This document shows positions 10,101 to 19,596 of a stretch of 64,000 nucleotides of DNA, one piece after another. The position numbers and the translations under genes are program-made. How positions within the stretch are numbered: the first letter of the stretch is position 1; every line of letters starts with the position of its first letter. Source of the DNA: Phaeodactylum tricornutum CCAP 1055/1 (taxonomy: Eukaryota; Bacillariophyta; Bacillariophyceae; Surirellales; Neidiaceae); assembly GCF_000150955.2 (NCBI RefSeq), contig NC_011692.1, positions 1 to 64,000 of the forward strand. Direction: 5' to 3'. The notes under the pieces are model-generated. The model had not been told where the DNA came from. It was given only the letters and a program-made list of their open reading frames with translations, and did not search any database.

Positions 10101-11200
10101 ATCCGTTGTTTACCAGTAGGTATTGGTTGTGTTGGTGCTGTCTACAGTGACAACAAGAACATCAACAATGACGGAAGTGATGATTACAACGACAACGGTC
10201 GAAGAGGATCCGTCGCCCCGGGTTAACCAGTACCCTTACTTAGCTGCAGCTACCAACTGTGCTTTTGTATGCCGCAACAAAAGCATGTCATTTAGGGCCA
10301 ACAAAGGCCGTAAAATGTTTTGACCATTTGGAAAGGCCATGCTGCAATTCTGACGGAAGGAACCAAAGGTTTTCATTGAAGCTGAAGCCTCATCAAACAA
10401 ACAAAATTCCGGGAAGTGTTGGCAGACGGGAGGAAACCTTGCTTGGCTATTGTGGCCCATGAGTGCTGTTGTCCGTTGCGCATGACCCTTTTCTTACCCT
10501 AATGCAAGTGACCAAGAAAGTTGCAGAAGCAGGCAGTGTGGGGGATGTGAACAAGTAGAACCAAATAGAATCAACAATAAAAATAGTAGAGAATACAATA
10601 GATATCAAAATACAACCAACATGTGTGTAGAACAGCTATAGATACTACAATCACTCAAAAAATGCGTAACAGTATGTTTAATTTATAAAGACTAGTTGAT
10701 TTTGTTCCTGAGTGCAAGCAGTGTCTCCATATTGCAGCGTCGTAGCGTTCGTAGCCCATTTGTAAATTTGTTGGTTGGCGCACGCTGCTTGCGTCGGGCT
10801 TTGTCCCAGCCATGTTCCAATTTTCTCTTGACATCATTCAAACCCTGTCGCAAACTCGCGTTTGCGGAACTTCCGCTCCCTGTGCCGCTTGCGTCGGCTC
10901 CTGGAAATCCCGTCGAGGATATTGCGCCTGGAAGCTTTCCAATCCGGTACGGTCTTCCCACCTTGCCACCTGCGGAGGCCAGAACTTTCTAAAGCGGACA
11001 ATTGCTGCTCCAACTACATTATTTCATTGTCCGTGGCAGCTTGTTGGAGTTGCTAGAACTCTTCCTAATGGGTGTGCCTATCATTTGGATATTGAAGTTG
11101 TGTTGAAGGATGAAATTCGGAAAGATTGGACGGACAGAGAAGTTTGGATATTGCAACATACACTGTTGTTACTGCCAGCCAGAAATCTTGATTAGGCGGG
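10101..11200 (-). repeat. Subtelomeric unit E (diverged paralogue)
   Basis: Shares the order of blocks with unit A: GTTGGTGCTGTCTACAGTGA with asparagine-codon-like low complexity (10125-10200), GTTAACC, a GGAAACCTTGCTTGGCT block (10434), GTGACCAAGAAAGTTGCAGA (10508), and CCAACATGTGTGTAGAAC (10616). Identity is clearly lower than among A-D. On the minus strand a frame at 10692-10961 (GADASGTGSGSSANASLRQG) corresponds to the coding relic of the other units. No intact gene. Confidence 0.55.
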
Positions 11201-11309
11201 TGTTTTGGTAGGGTGTTTTCACAGCGTCACTTTAAAATAGTAAGGATTTGAAAACGATTTTATTGCATTAGAAAAGAACTATCGTTCTCCGGGTTCACCA
11301 AAAGGGTTT

Positions 11310-11486
11310 ACTTATATTGTAGGACAGTGAACCCAGAGTAATTACTTACAAAATCGGATAGTGAACTCGGAGTAATTACTTACATGTCGGATAGTGAACT
11401 CAGAGTAATTACTTGGGCGTAGTTTTTGGATAGATTATATTCATCATTGTATGAAAGTAATACTCTGGGTTCTCCCTCCCCCTAGG
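11310..11486 (-). repeat. Helicase-type tail module 3 with three 26-29 bp tail repeats
   Basis: Plus strand: three copies of GGATAGTGAACTCGGAGTAA-TTACTTAC, then AGTTTTTGGATAGATTATAT, then GGGTTCTCCCTCCCCCTAGG. On the minus strand the first 75 bases read PKGRENP-like, ... IYPKTTPK and a stop, that is, the C-terminus of a second helicase-family protein followed by its own version of the TAAGTAATTAC tail repeat. Only this 3' part is present; no helicase body follows. Confidence 0.7.
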
Positions 11487-11734
11487 CGCCTCGAAAGAGA
11501 AAGTGGCAACAAGGCCAAGATCTAGAGCTAGTGAATCCCAGATATATGTTCCGACAAATAATGCTAAAAACTTAGCATTTTTATCTACTAATTAGCATCA
11601 AATAGTTGCATTGCATGGCTACAATTTATTTATATTAAGATTGTTCTGTGACATATATGATTAACTAACTTGATCAATTGCAAATCAATTTTGTATGAAG
11701 TCCTGTAAAGTTGATCTTTCACTGTTTGAGTTTC

Positions 11735-12238
11735 CTACTTCATTTGTCTTTTTTCTCTGATTTTCATTCTCCCAATCCTGTTCCTCTTCATTGCAATGTT
11801 CATTTTCATGTTTTTTCTCTCTTTTTTAGGTCCTCTTTTTGGCAAGGATACTTTGACCGGAGCAGAGGTCTTTGCAACGGATGGTGTCGTGGTTGGAGGA
11901 ACAACTGGAATGCGGGACGGTGCGGTGTTCAAAGAAGGTGCCGTCGAGGCTACTACGGATGGGACTTTGGAGGGAAAACCGGATGGTGAATTGTCCAAAG
12001 AGGGTGTCATTGAGGCTACCACGGAGGGAATTGTGGAGGGGAAACTGGATGGTGAGTCGCTCAAAGAGGGCGTCAACGAGGCTACCACAGAGGGGTTTCT
12101 GGATGGGAAACTGGAGGGTGAGTCGCTCAAAGAGGGAGACGCGCTACCCATGGGGGGCACAGCCAAAACGGTAAGGCCTTTAAAATAGCAAACCGCCAAA
12201 AGATTGAAGACTAGCAGGGTATTGGTATGAGCACACAT
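11735..12238 (-). CDS. Pro-Ser repeat protein, likely secreted (diatom wall-protein style)
   Basis: 167-codon ORF from ATG with a hydrophobic N-terminus (TLLVFNLLAVCYFKGLTVLA) that could act as a signal peptide. It is followed by 3.5 copies of a 22-residue unit of the form PSVVASLTPSLSDSPSSFPS and a Thr/Pro stretch, then a very basic tail (KKERKNMKMN). Pro-Ser rich repeats with PS spaced every few residues are common in diatom cell-wall and surface proteins. The 66-bp repeat keeps the opposite strand open as well (11796-12188, Gly/Glu-rich). I prefer the minus strand because of the signal-like start and composition. The basic tail may be read-through past a missed intron. Function unknown. 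Confidence 0.45.
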   Translation of the reverse strand: MCAHTNTLLVFNLLAVCYFKGLTVLAVPPMGSASPSLSDSPSSFPSRNPSVVASLTPSLSDSPSSFPSTIPSVVASMTPSLDNSPSGFPSKVPSVVASTAPSLNTAPSRIPVVPPTTTPSVAKTSAPVKVSLPKRGPKKERKNMKMNIAMKRNRIGRMKIREKRQMK

Positions 12239-12466
12239 GATTCTTTTTTTGGATGAATCCTTCTGAGGAAACGAATCAGCGTGAGAATTGCGCTATGGTC
12301 AGTTGTACTATTTCCCTTTGCTGACGAACACTTTAAAAGCTGAAGGAAGTACGTACCAAGACCATTTGTTTTGTGGGCTGATTGTGACAAGAAAGAAAAA
12401 TCGTGAAGACTCTGGACGACTGATAGGAAAGTTTAACCGGTACTCGCGGAAAGCAAAACGAGAAAT

Positions 12467-13033
12467 TGAGAAGGCGAGTTCTCATTCCAAAAAAGTTGCC
12501 ATGACTGCGATGATCAAAAATTGCTAATCCATTTTGGTACATATACTCTCCAAAAGCCTACTTAAGTGGAAATTGTTTGTTAGTCGGTTAATTCCCTTAA
12601 CAACTGCAGGTAAAAGACAATCAAAGCATAGCTGCAGGAGGTTGGTATGATTTCGGCTGCATGCCGAGCTCCAGGCGCGTACCTCGATTTTCGAATTTTT
12701 TTGAGAATCTTTATTTAGTGATCACTATTTCAGAACGCCAGTTGGGGTCTGAGAAGGCGAGTTCTCATTCCAAAAAAGTTGCCATGACTGCGATAATCAA
12801 AAATTGCTAATCCATTTTGGTACATATACTCTCCAAAAGCCTACTTAAGTGGAAATTGTTTGTTAGTCGGTTAATTCCCTTAACAACTGCAGGTAAAAGA
12901 CAATCAAAGCATAGCTGCAGGAGGTTGGTATGATTTCGGCTGCATGCCGAGCTCCAGGCGCGTACCTCGATTTGCGAATTTTTTTGAGAATCTTTATTTA
13001 TTGATCACTATTTCAGCACGCCAGTTGGGGTCG
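12467..13033. repeat. 283-bp tandem duplication
   Basis: The segment starting GAGAAGGCGAGTTCTCATTC at 12468 is repeated in tandem at 12751. I count four substitutions between the two copies and no indel, so the event is recent. No open frame of note and no RNA gene recognised inside it. Confidence 0.9.
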
Positions 13034-13100
13034 TAACTACTATGCGAAAGATGTGCCAAAAGAAGTATCTCTAAGGAAGCGGAGATCCCAGACTACTATC

Positions 13101-13216
13101 TCTTCACGACTCCACAACTTGTATTCAATTTCTTAGTATTTACTCTAAGGGAGGATAATCTTCACGACTCCACAACTTGTATTCAATTTCTTAGTATTTA
13201 CTCTAAGGGAGGATAA
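13101..13216. repeat. 58-bp tandem duplication
   Basis: Two apparently identical 58-bp copies (13101-13158 and 13159-13216) starting TCTTCACGACTCCACAAC and ending CTCTAAGGGAGGATAA. The end resembles the CCTAAGGGGAGG terminus of the neighbouring inverted-repeat element. Confidence 0.85.
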
Positions 13217-13218
13217 TC

Positions 13219-13342
13219 CCTAAGGGGAGGAATCTTTCATGGAAAGAACCTCTATTTCAAGTCAAAAAGAGCTAACAGTAACTGTAGGAGTAAAACCATC
13301 TGTGTGATCCCAAATATACTCTGGGATTTCCCTCCCCTTAGG
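13219..13342. mobile_element. 124-bp element with perfect 12-bp terminal inverted repeats
   Basis: Starts CCTAAGGGGAGG (13219-13230) and ends CCTCCCCTTAGG (13331-13342), an exact inverted repeat. The right part, CTCTGGGATTTCCCTCCCCT, matches the terminal bases of the helicase-type modules. No coding capacity. I see no target-site duplication (flanks GGATAATC and ACTACGGC), so a cut-and-paste miniature element is only one reading. An inverted pair of module ends is another. Confidence 0.5.
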
Positions 13343-13414
13343 ACTACGGCCTAAAGCCAGAATTGGGTGTGATTAGAAACAAGCCATAACCTTATTGGTC
13401 TACCGAAAAGGTAT

Positions 13415-13555
13415 ACTTGATTACTTATGGATGGCCGGCCTGAACTCAATTGGTCTACTGGGAGGAATTTCTTACTTTTAAAAGGAGTTTTTGGATTAAC
13501 TTTTACACTGCCAGGAACATAAGTACTACTCTCGAGACCCCTCCCCCTCAGTTTA
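13415..13555 (-). repeat. Helicase-type tail module 4 (most diverged)
   Basis: Contains AGGAGTTTTTGGATTAACTT and ends GACCCCTCCCCCTCAG. On the minus strand it can be read as LRGRGLESS...VKVNPKTPFKSK, alignable with the helicase C-terminus PKGRENP...KIYPKTISK. Two AATTGGTCTAC repeats beside it (near 13451 and, as TATTGGTCTAC, 13393) appear to be its tail repeats. It lies 75 bp from the end of the first ordinary gene and marks the inner edge of the subtelomere. Confidence 0.5.
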
Positions 13556-13630
13556 TGTACTTCTGCTAGTCTTGACACTGTCTGTCATTAAAAAGCACAT
13601 ATATAGAGAAGCAGCGCTTTCCAAGCTTAA

Positions 13631-16010
13631 TCACCAAATGTCCACTCGGGTCCCCGAAGACTTGAACATTGGTCCAGAGGAAATGTCAAACGCATTGTGG
13701 AATTCTGGAAGGTTCGACAAAGGACAGTTGCAGCGCATCTCGTTTGGACCGTGTGGATCGAGCGTCAAAAGCTGCAGCGAACGCTCTTTCTCAATATTTT
13801 GACGCCAGCACTGAGCCCAGGACATGAAGAATCGTTGAGTTTGCGTGAAACCGTCGATTAACTTGGTATCGTCGAAAGAGTCTGTGGATTTTAAAGCCCG
13901 GTACGCAAGACGCAGCCCTCCGAGATCGGCAATATTTTCACCGCTTGTGAGCTTTCCTTGCACATTCTTACCGTATACTTCAAAGTTGTTGGCTTGTTCC
14001 ACCATGACTTCGACGCGCTTCTCATACTCTTCAGCGTCATTCTCTGTCCACCAATCGTGCAGGACCCCAGCGAAGTTGAACTTGCGCCCCTTGTCTAGAA
14101 CACAACAAAGCAAGTCTGAGAATCAGAGTGCACACGATAGCTGATTCACTTGCGCTGTTCAAAACGTACCATCGAACCCATGCGTCATTTCGTGGCCAAC
14201 CACAGCTCCCATAGCCCCAAAGTTGATGGCGTCATCAGCATCCATGTCGAAGAATGGGTGCTGCAGGATTGCCGCTGGAAATACGATTTCGTTTAAACTT
14301 GGGTGGTAGTAAGCATTGACCGTTTGAGGCGTCATGAACTGCAAGGGGGGAAAGACACTTGATAAGGACAGCTCGCCAAAAGCAATGTCAACATTGACTC
14401 GGAAAACTGTTTTCATTCGGTGCGCACTCACCCATTTTTCGCGGTCAGTAGGTGCATTCATCTCTATGACTTGCTCAGAATGAGCAAAGCCTTTTGCTTT
14501 GGCAACCATATCCAAAAACGAATCTTTCTCCGAAAATACAAGTTTAGAATAGTCCAGCCATTTGTTTGGGTAACCAATTTTGATGCGGAATCGTGACATT
14601 TTCTTTAAGGCTTCACTGCGTGTAGACTCGGACTGAATCCAATCAACTTCCTGCAGCCGTTCTTCTAGAGCAGCACGCACTAATTCAACAATTTTCATTG
14701 CCCTCTCCTTGCACGACTCGTCAAAGTGTTCCTTACAATACAGCTTTCCCACTGCTTCACCCAACGCCGACTCTGTAAAAGCCATTGCCCTTTTCCAACG
14801 AGGTTTCATTTCCTTTGTGCCCGAAAGTTGAGTCTCGCAAAAGTCAAAGTTCTCTTGGACAAACACTTTCGAAAGGAACGGTGCGTATGCATGCAACGCA
14901 TGCCACTGTAAGTAGGCAAGCAATGTTTCGGGATCGATCGTCGATGCTACATCAGCAACCTTTTTCACAGCGCTCATGTTGCGTACGTTCAAGTTACCTA
15001 GCGACTCGGTGGATTTCCCCGTCGACCCAATAAAGTAGGATGCGAACGAAAAAACCTCCTTTCCAAGATTATCAAGTCCAGACATGGGCATCATATTATA
15101 AACAGCGACCGGATCGCGATTTTCCGTCTTTGTCATGTGTGATCCTGCCAGCAAAGTCTCTACGGCAAAGACTTTCTTGGCTAGACCTGTGGCAGTCTCG
15201 GTGGATTCTGCGGCATCAGGATCGTTTAAAAGCGTAAGCATTTTTGCTATGTGAGAGATGTAGAAATGGCGCTTCTCCTCCTTATCGTCGTCCAAATAGT
15301 AGTCGCGATCGGGCAATCCCAAGCCACCTTGCGAGACTTGCAGCAGGGAATGGTCCGAGTTTTTATAATCGGGACTCGCACCCGTGCTGAAAAAGGCGTA
15401 GACACCTGGGATCACAGGGAATACGAGAATAAGAGAACGAGAACGCAGAGAGCAGTTCTATTTTTACCAACTTACCGTACTTTGAAGCTAAGTTTCCCAA
15501 CAACTTTGCGTATTCCTCCATTCTCTTTTCCGTATAGGCCGTAACGATGGTTTTAATGAGATCAAACAACGGGGCCAACGGCTTCATTCCGGCTTGTTCG
15601 ATAGCATTTTCATTCATGGCAGCAGCATAAAAGGCAGCAACCTTGCGTTCTTCTTCCGTGGTATCTGTCTTGCTGGTCAAAGTTTCCAAAATAGCTTTGC
15701 ATTGCTCTTGCGATTTCACGTGCAAAGAGAGGAAGGTATTCCAAGAGGGATATCCGGCTGGAATGGGGTTGTTCTTCATCCAAGATCCATTTGCCCATAA
15801 ATAAAAATTCATTTTCTTATCGATCGATTCATCAATATTATCACGGCTCAAGCCAAACTGGGGGTTGGCACTAGCTAATCCCGATGTTTTCTCACAGTCA
15901 CCACAGAGTTTGGCGAACAAATCGCCAGTTGCACGCGCCCAAGGGTTGTCGCAACAAGGACATATCGTAGTGTTGTTACCTTCGGCGGCCTGGATGCCCT
16001 CACTAAACAT
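13631..16010 (-). CDS. M13 family (neprilysin-like) zinc metallopeptidase
   Basis: Three exons: 16010-15476, 15405-14170, 14094-13631, joined across 70- and 75-bp introns (GTAAGT...CAG, GTACGT...TAG). The junctions give SKYGVYAFF and HGFDDKGRKFN, both expected for the family. The product is about 744 residues, a normal M13 length. It has the zinc motif HEMTH in VVGHEMTHGFDD, the third zinc ligand in SGENIADLGG, the substrate-binding NAYYHPSLNEIVFPAAIL and a typical GPLSN-PEFH...W end. The catalytic set looks complete. M13 enzymes cut peptides and are usually type II membrane or secreted proteins. Here the first in-frame ATG (MFSEGIQAAEG) gives neither a signal peptide nor an anchor, so an upstream exon may be missing. 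The open frame continues to 16103 without another ATG. Confidence 0.9.
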
Positions 16011-16604
16011 TTGGAGGAAAATAAGATGGTGTTTATGACCGCAGAAAATACACAAACGATGATGCAAACGATTTTCGTAGTCAAAGTCAAAACGACAGGA
16101 CAAAGTTGTTGTTGGCTGTGAAACAGTTTGTTCCTGTTTTCGTGTCTTGACATGGAATCACAGAGAACCTGAGCCCCACACGATAGATATTCGATGGGAA
16201 TTCACTATTGGAAGCCGGCCTCGATTGACGCAAAATCACTTATCCGGCCAAAATGTAGAGATTGGCTGTGACTGTGAAAGTGAGTAACAAAGGTAGGGAG
16301 ATCCTCTTTTTGCAGCGAAAACCCCCTGTATTTCGAATATTTAAACACATTCAAAACAGATTTTGTCTGGATGACCTACCCCTACGATACGTAAAAAGGA
16401 AACGTCTTTCTGATTGGGTAGATCCTGCTTCAGACTTGACGTATTGATGTCGCTCGGATTCCTATCAGTTTGACCTCGACAACCGAAAGCAAATTTGGAT
16501 TTGCTACGTCTTGGTGTCACAGTCAATCTTTGCCCATTCGAGAAAAAGTTCTCTATTTTTTGGTGTGCAATCAACCCGAATATCCGAGGAACGAACCAAG
16601 AGTC
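16011..16604. promoter_or_regulatory. Divergent promoter region between M13 peptidase and WS/DGAT
   Basis: A 594-bp interval shared by two divergent genes. It contains two copies of the window-enriched 9-mer in opposite orientation: TGACTGTGA at 16269-16277 and TCACAGTCA at 16517-16525. No TATA box stands out. The frame upstream of 16605 is open to about 16470 but has no ATG. Confidence 0.35.
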
Positions 16605-18119
16605 ATGGATGTCTTTGGCAGCAAATTGGTTGAAGCGCTCTCCGTCTATCATGCTTCCTGGCTGCTTGGTTTAAGCGTCACAGTAGCGGTAGCGATCGCA
16701 ATCAAAATGTCCTCCAATCAAAAAAGTCGCTCGCCTCTGCACCGAAAGTTTTCTTTCACATCCGTCGGAATGGCCATCGGAATCTTCCCCGAATCGGTCA
16801 AAGCTCCCACAACAATCATCAACGCGGCAATCTACTTTTCAACATGTCCCGCGGAGAAGGATCTCATTGAACTGGCGGTAAAACCTATGCTTGCTTTCAC
16901 GCGACTGTCAACGATTCCTGTCCCGGAAACGGCCAACTGCCGACCTTCCACGCGGTCTTTTGCGCCATCGGAACTCATTCGGAAGGTTGAAATATCAGGT
17001 AAATGCATCAAGTCGACAAATGATGTCATATTTAAGCACCTGCAAGAGTCGCTCTCGACAGAGCGAGACGATTTGCCGTGGTGGGAGTTTCTAGTGGTCG
17101 AAAACGTTGGCGAGGGCGAGTCTGCCGTCGTTCTACGGATGCACCACGCCCTAGCGGATGGTATTTCGCTAGTACACGTTTTTGAAAAGTTCATAACCTA
17201 CGAAGATGGTTCGCCGGTTTTGTCCATTATTCTGTCCAACATGGCGCAGAAGAGCAAAGTCGAGAAAACGCACAAAACAAATCCCTTCCGCCTTGCTTGG
17301 ATGCTTGTCCGAGATGCTACCAAGGTCCTCACGTTGGGTCTTTCGCGTTCGGACGATCCCACTATCTTTACCGAACCGAATCAGACGTATGTGCATTCGC
17401 AGCATCGAGAATGTGTGGTTTTCCCAACGTTTTCATTGGCCTTCGTTAAGCGGCTGAAAACAGCAGCCAACGTGACCGTTAACGATATTCTCATGACCGC
17501 GGTCAGCCAAGCGGTACACGAGTACTGCCGAGCTGAATCCTGCTCGGTCTTGATGGGAAAAGGAGCATCGCTTCAGTCACGTGCATTATTGCCGATAGCG
17601 TTGCCGCGATCCGCGTCAGACTTGGAACATCCTTCCACGGCTTTGCGCAACAAGTGGTGTCTTGTTTCGGCAAATATGAGCATTGGCTGTGTCGACCTAG
17701 TGGATCGTCTTAATTCGATCCACCAGACTACTGTTCACTTAAAAGGAAGCCCAATTGCCATGGTCCAACTCAGTCTGCAAAACAAATTGGCAAGTCGATT
17801 GCCTAAAATAGTCGCTCGACAAACCATGCTGGACATTTTTCGAAGGCATTCGCTTGTCTTTTCCAACGTTCCCGGCCCAGATCGTCCGTGTCAATTGGCC
17901 GGGCAAACAGCCACTGGAGTACAAATGTTCTATAGCAACCTGATTCCTCAAGTTGGATTGCTGTCGTACGCCGGGAACATTTACGGTAATATAGTCCTAG
18001 ACACTGGTGCCGTGCCCAACGCTGAATCTTTGGCTGGCCATTACGCAAAGGCGCTTGTCGACATGGCGACCCTGCTCAACGTCGACAAAATTCCAACGAA
18101 TTTACAGTCGTACTTCTAA
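16605..18119 (+). CDS. Wax ester synthase/diacylglycerol acyltransferase (WS/DGAT)
   Basis: 504 residues from the first in-frame ATG (MDVFGSKLVEAL). A hydrophobic segment HASWLLGLSVTVAVAIAIKM (about 18-38) probably anchors it in a membrane. The acyltransferase motif HHALADG (residues about 180-186) matches HHxxxDG, whose second His is the catalytic base. The C-terminal half (NDILMTAVSQAV, LPIALP, NKLASRLPK, SNVPGPDRP) matches the WS/DGAT C-terminal domain, including the conserved SNVPGP. These enzymes join acyl-CoA to fatty alcohols or diacylglycerol to make storage lipid at the ER. Which product is made cannot be told from sequence. Single exon. Confidence 0.9.
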   Translation: MDVFGSKLVEALSVYHASWLLGLSVTVAVAIAIKMSSNQKSRSPLHRKFSFTSVGMAIGIFPESVKAPTTIINAAIYFSTCPAEKDLIELAVKPMLAFTRLSTIPVPETANCRPSTRSFAPSELIRKVEISGKCIKSTNDVIFKHLQESLSTERDDLPWWEFLVVENVGEGESAVVLRMHHALADGISLVHVFEKFITYEDGSPVLSIILSNMAQKSKVEKTHKTNPFRLAWMLVRDATKVLTLGLSRSDDPTIFTEPNQTYVHSQHRECVVFPTFSLAFVKRLKTAANVTVNDILMTAVSQAVHEYCRAESCSVLMGKGASLQSRALLPIALPRSASDLEHPSTALRNKWCLVSANMSIGCVDLVDRLNSIHQTTVHLKGSPIAMVQLSLQNKLASRLPKIVARQTMLDIFRRHSLVFSNVPGPDRPCQLAGQTATGVQMFYSNLIPQVGLLSYAGNIYGNIVLDTGAVPNAESLAGHYAKALVDMATLLNVDKIPTNLQSYF

Positions 18120-18375
18120 GGATGATACCCACGGTCCCTGTGCAAGTTTTTAAGATAGCCTCATTCATACAAACCTCTTCAAGTTAACGCATGGTTAAAG
18201 GAAGAAGCCTATCTGCCCATGCTATACTACTAGAGTGTCGAAAGCATCCCCAATTTCTTGTGACTTCCCGTTGGATTCGTCAACCAAAGTTCATGTCGTA
18301 AGGTGCAGGGTAAAACACTGCATGTTGATTTTTATAGAGAATCCATTCCGAAGAAGGTTTCCACCTTAAATTGAA

Positions 18376-19596
18376 CTACCTCGTTCTCTGAGCAACAAAT
18401 TGGATTAGAGGTCGACCATGATCGCTATCAACGTGCACCCTATCATGAAGAATCGACCAAGCTTTGTACCCCTGCTGCTGGAAAATGTTTGACAATTCAG
18501 GACGCATCAAAACATGCTTTGGCTGACGAGATCCAAAAAAAATAACTCTTTAGTGTCAATACGCAATTTCTGGCAATCTCCACCGACTCCAGCACTAGAG
18601 CAATCTATTTACCTTCGGATGCTCAAAATCCCATGAGGCTCCGTCGAATGCTCTTCCGAACTGAGAAATGGCAAAGACGCTAGCACTGGACATGGAAGAC
18701 GTTGAGGCTGCAATAGCTTCGACCAATGGCCGATGCCAAAACCGCACAGCAAACAGACCAATAACGATGCGATTCGAGTTTGTAACAACACGATCCAATT
18801 CGGCGACAACCTCATTCACATTAGTCAAGTCAATTTTTCGTGAATCTGTAACGTGAGAAAGTCCGCGTCGATTGTAAAAGGCTCGACAAGGTTCAGTGTT
18901 CAAGTTGCGGTAACGCTGGTCGTATCCTACTACCGTAAAGTTCGGACACGTTAGCCTTGCCAAAAGCTGCTCGGCTAGAAAACAAACATCCCGTCCCGAG
19001 CCTGCACCTAAATCCCAAATTTCGCAATGACTCGATGGATCAGAGATTACCCGCTGAGTAAGCTCGGATTGAAGGACTGGTAGGAGTAATGACTCAACCA
19101 TAGGATCGGGCTGCCAAAGACGAGGACGAGGGACAAACGAAATTGCACGCACGTCCTGGCGACCAGAGCAATAGGTCTGCTTGCAAGCAAGGCTCATCCA
19201 TGCCTCTATATCTCTAGACGATAGATCGCTCGCTAGGATGGCGTATTGAACCATCCATGGTTGACGCTTCCGGAGGTTTGACTTGTCCTTCCTGGAAGGC
19301 GTCTTGCCTAGAAGCAGCTTTGACACCGTCGATAGGCAATATTCCCCTGGCACCAACACGACGAACTCCAGACTTCGCGGCGGCAACTCGTAATTTCGTC
19401 TTGAAATTTCATCAAGCGGTATATGTACAATATTGGCATTCACAGGCGATTTTCGAGACAAACGAAGGTGCGACTCCTCACTTTCAGCATTGGATCTCAA
19501 GTCCAACAAGGGAAGCCGACAGTTGCCGTTTTCATCCCGATCTTTCCACCACTTACTTAGCGTCTCTATCCGCAGCGCGCTCCTCTCTTCATTCAT
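18376..19596 (-). CDS. Rhodanese-like domain fused to class I methyltransferase
   Basis: Two exons: 19596-18613 and 18522-18376, split by a 90-bp intron (GTAAAT...CAG). The downstream exon adds KHVLMRPELSNIF through a stop at 18376. Total about 376 residues. Residues 1-110 resemble a rhodanese/Cdc25 fold (LPLLDLRSN, HIPLDEISRRNYELPPR), but the loop where the catalytic Cys should sit reads VVLVPGEYCLST, so it is probably not an active sulfurtransferase. Residues about 190-340 are a SAM-dependent methyltransferase: motif I WDLGAGSGRDVCFLAEQL, motif II VVGYDQRYRN and a late hydrophobic strand VIGLFAVRFWH. Substrate unknown. The fusion could serve sulfur, selenium or thiol chemistry, but that is inference. 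Confidence 0.65.

Noticed and set aside
11796-12188. Plus-strand 130-codon Gly/Glu-rich repeat ORF
   Set aside because: It is the reverse complement of the Pro-Ser repeat frame, kept open by the 66-bp repeat; it lacks a signal-like start.
13219-13342. Calling the 124-bp element a typical MITE
   Set aside because: No target-site duplication and only one complete copy seen; inverted modules explain it equally well.
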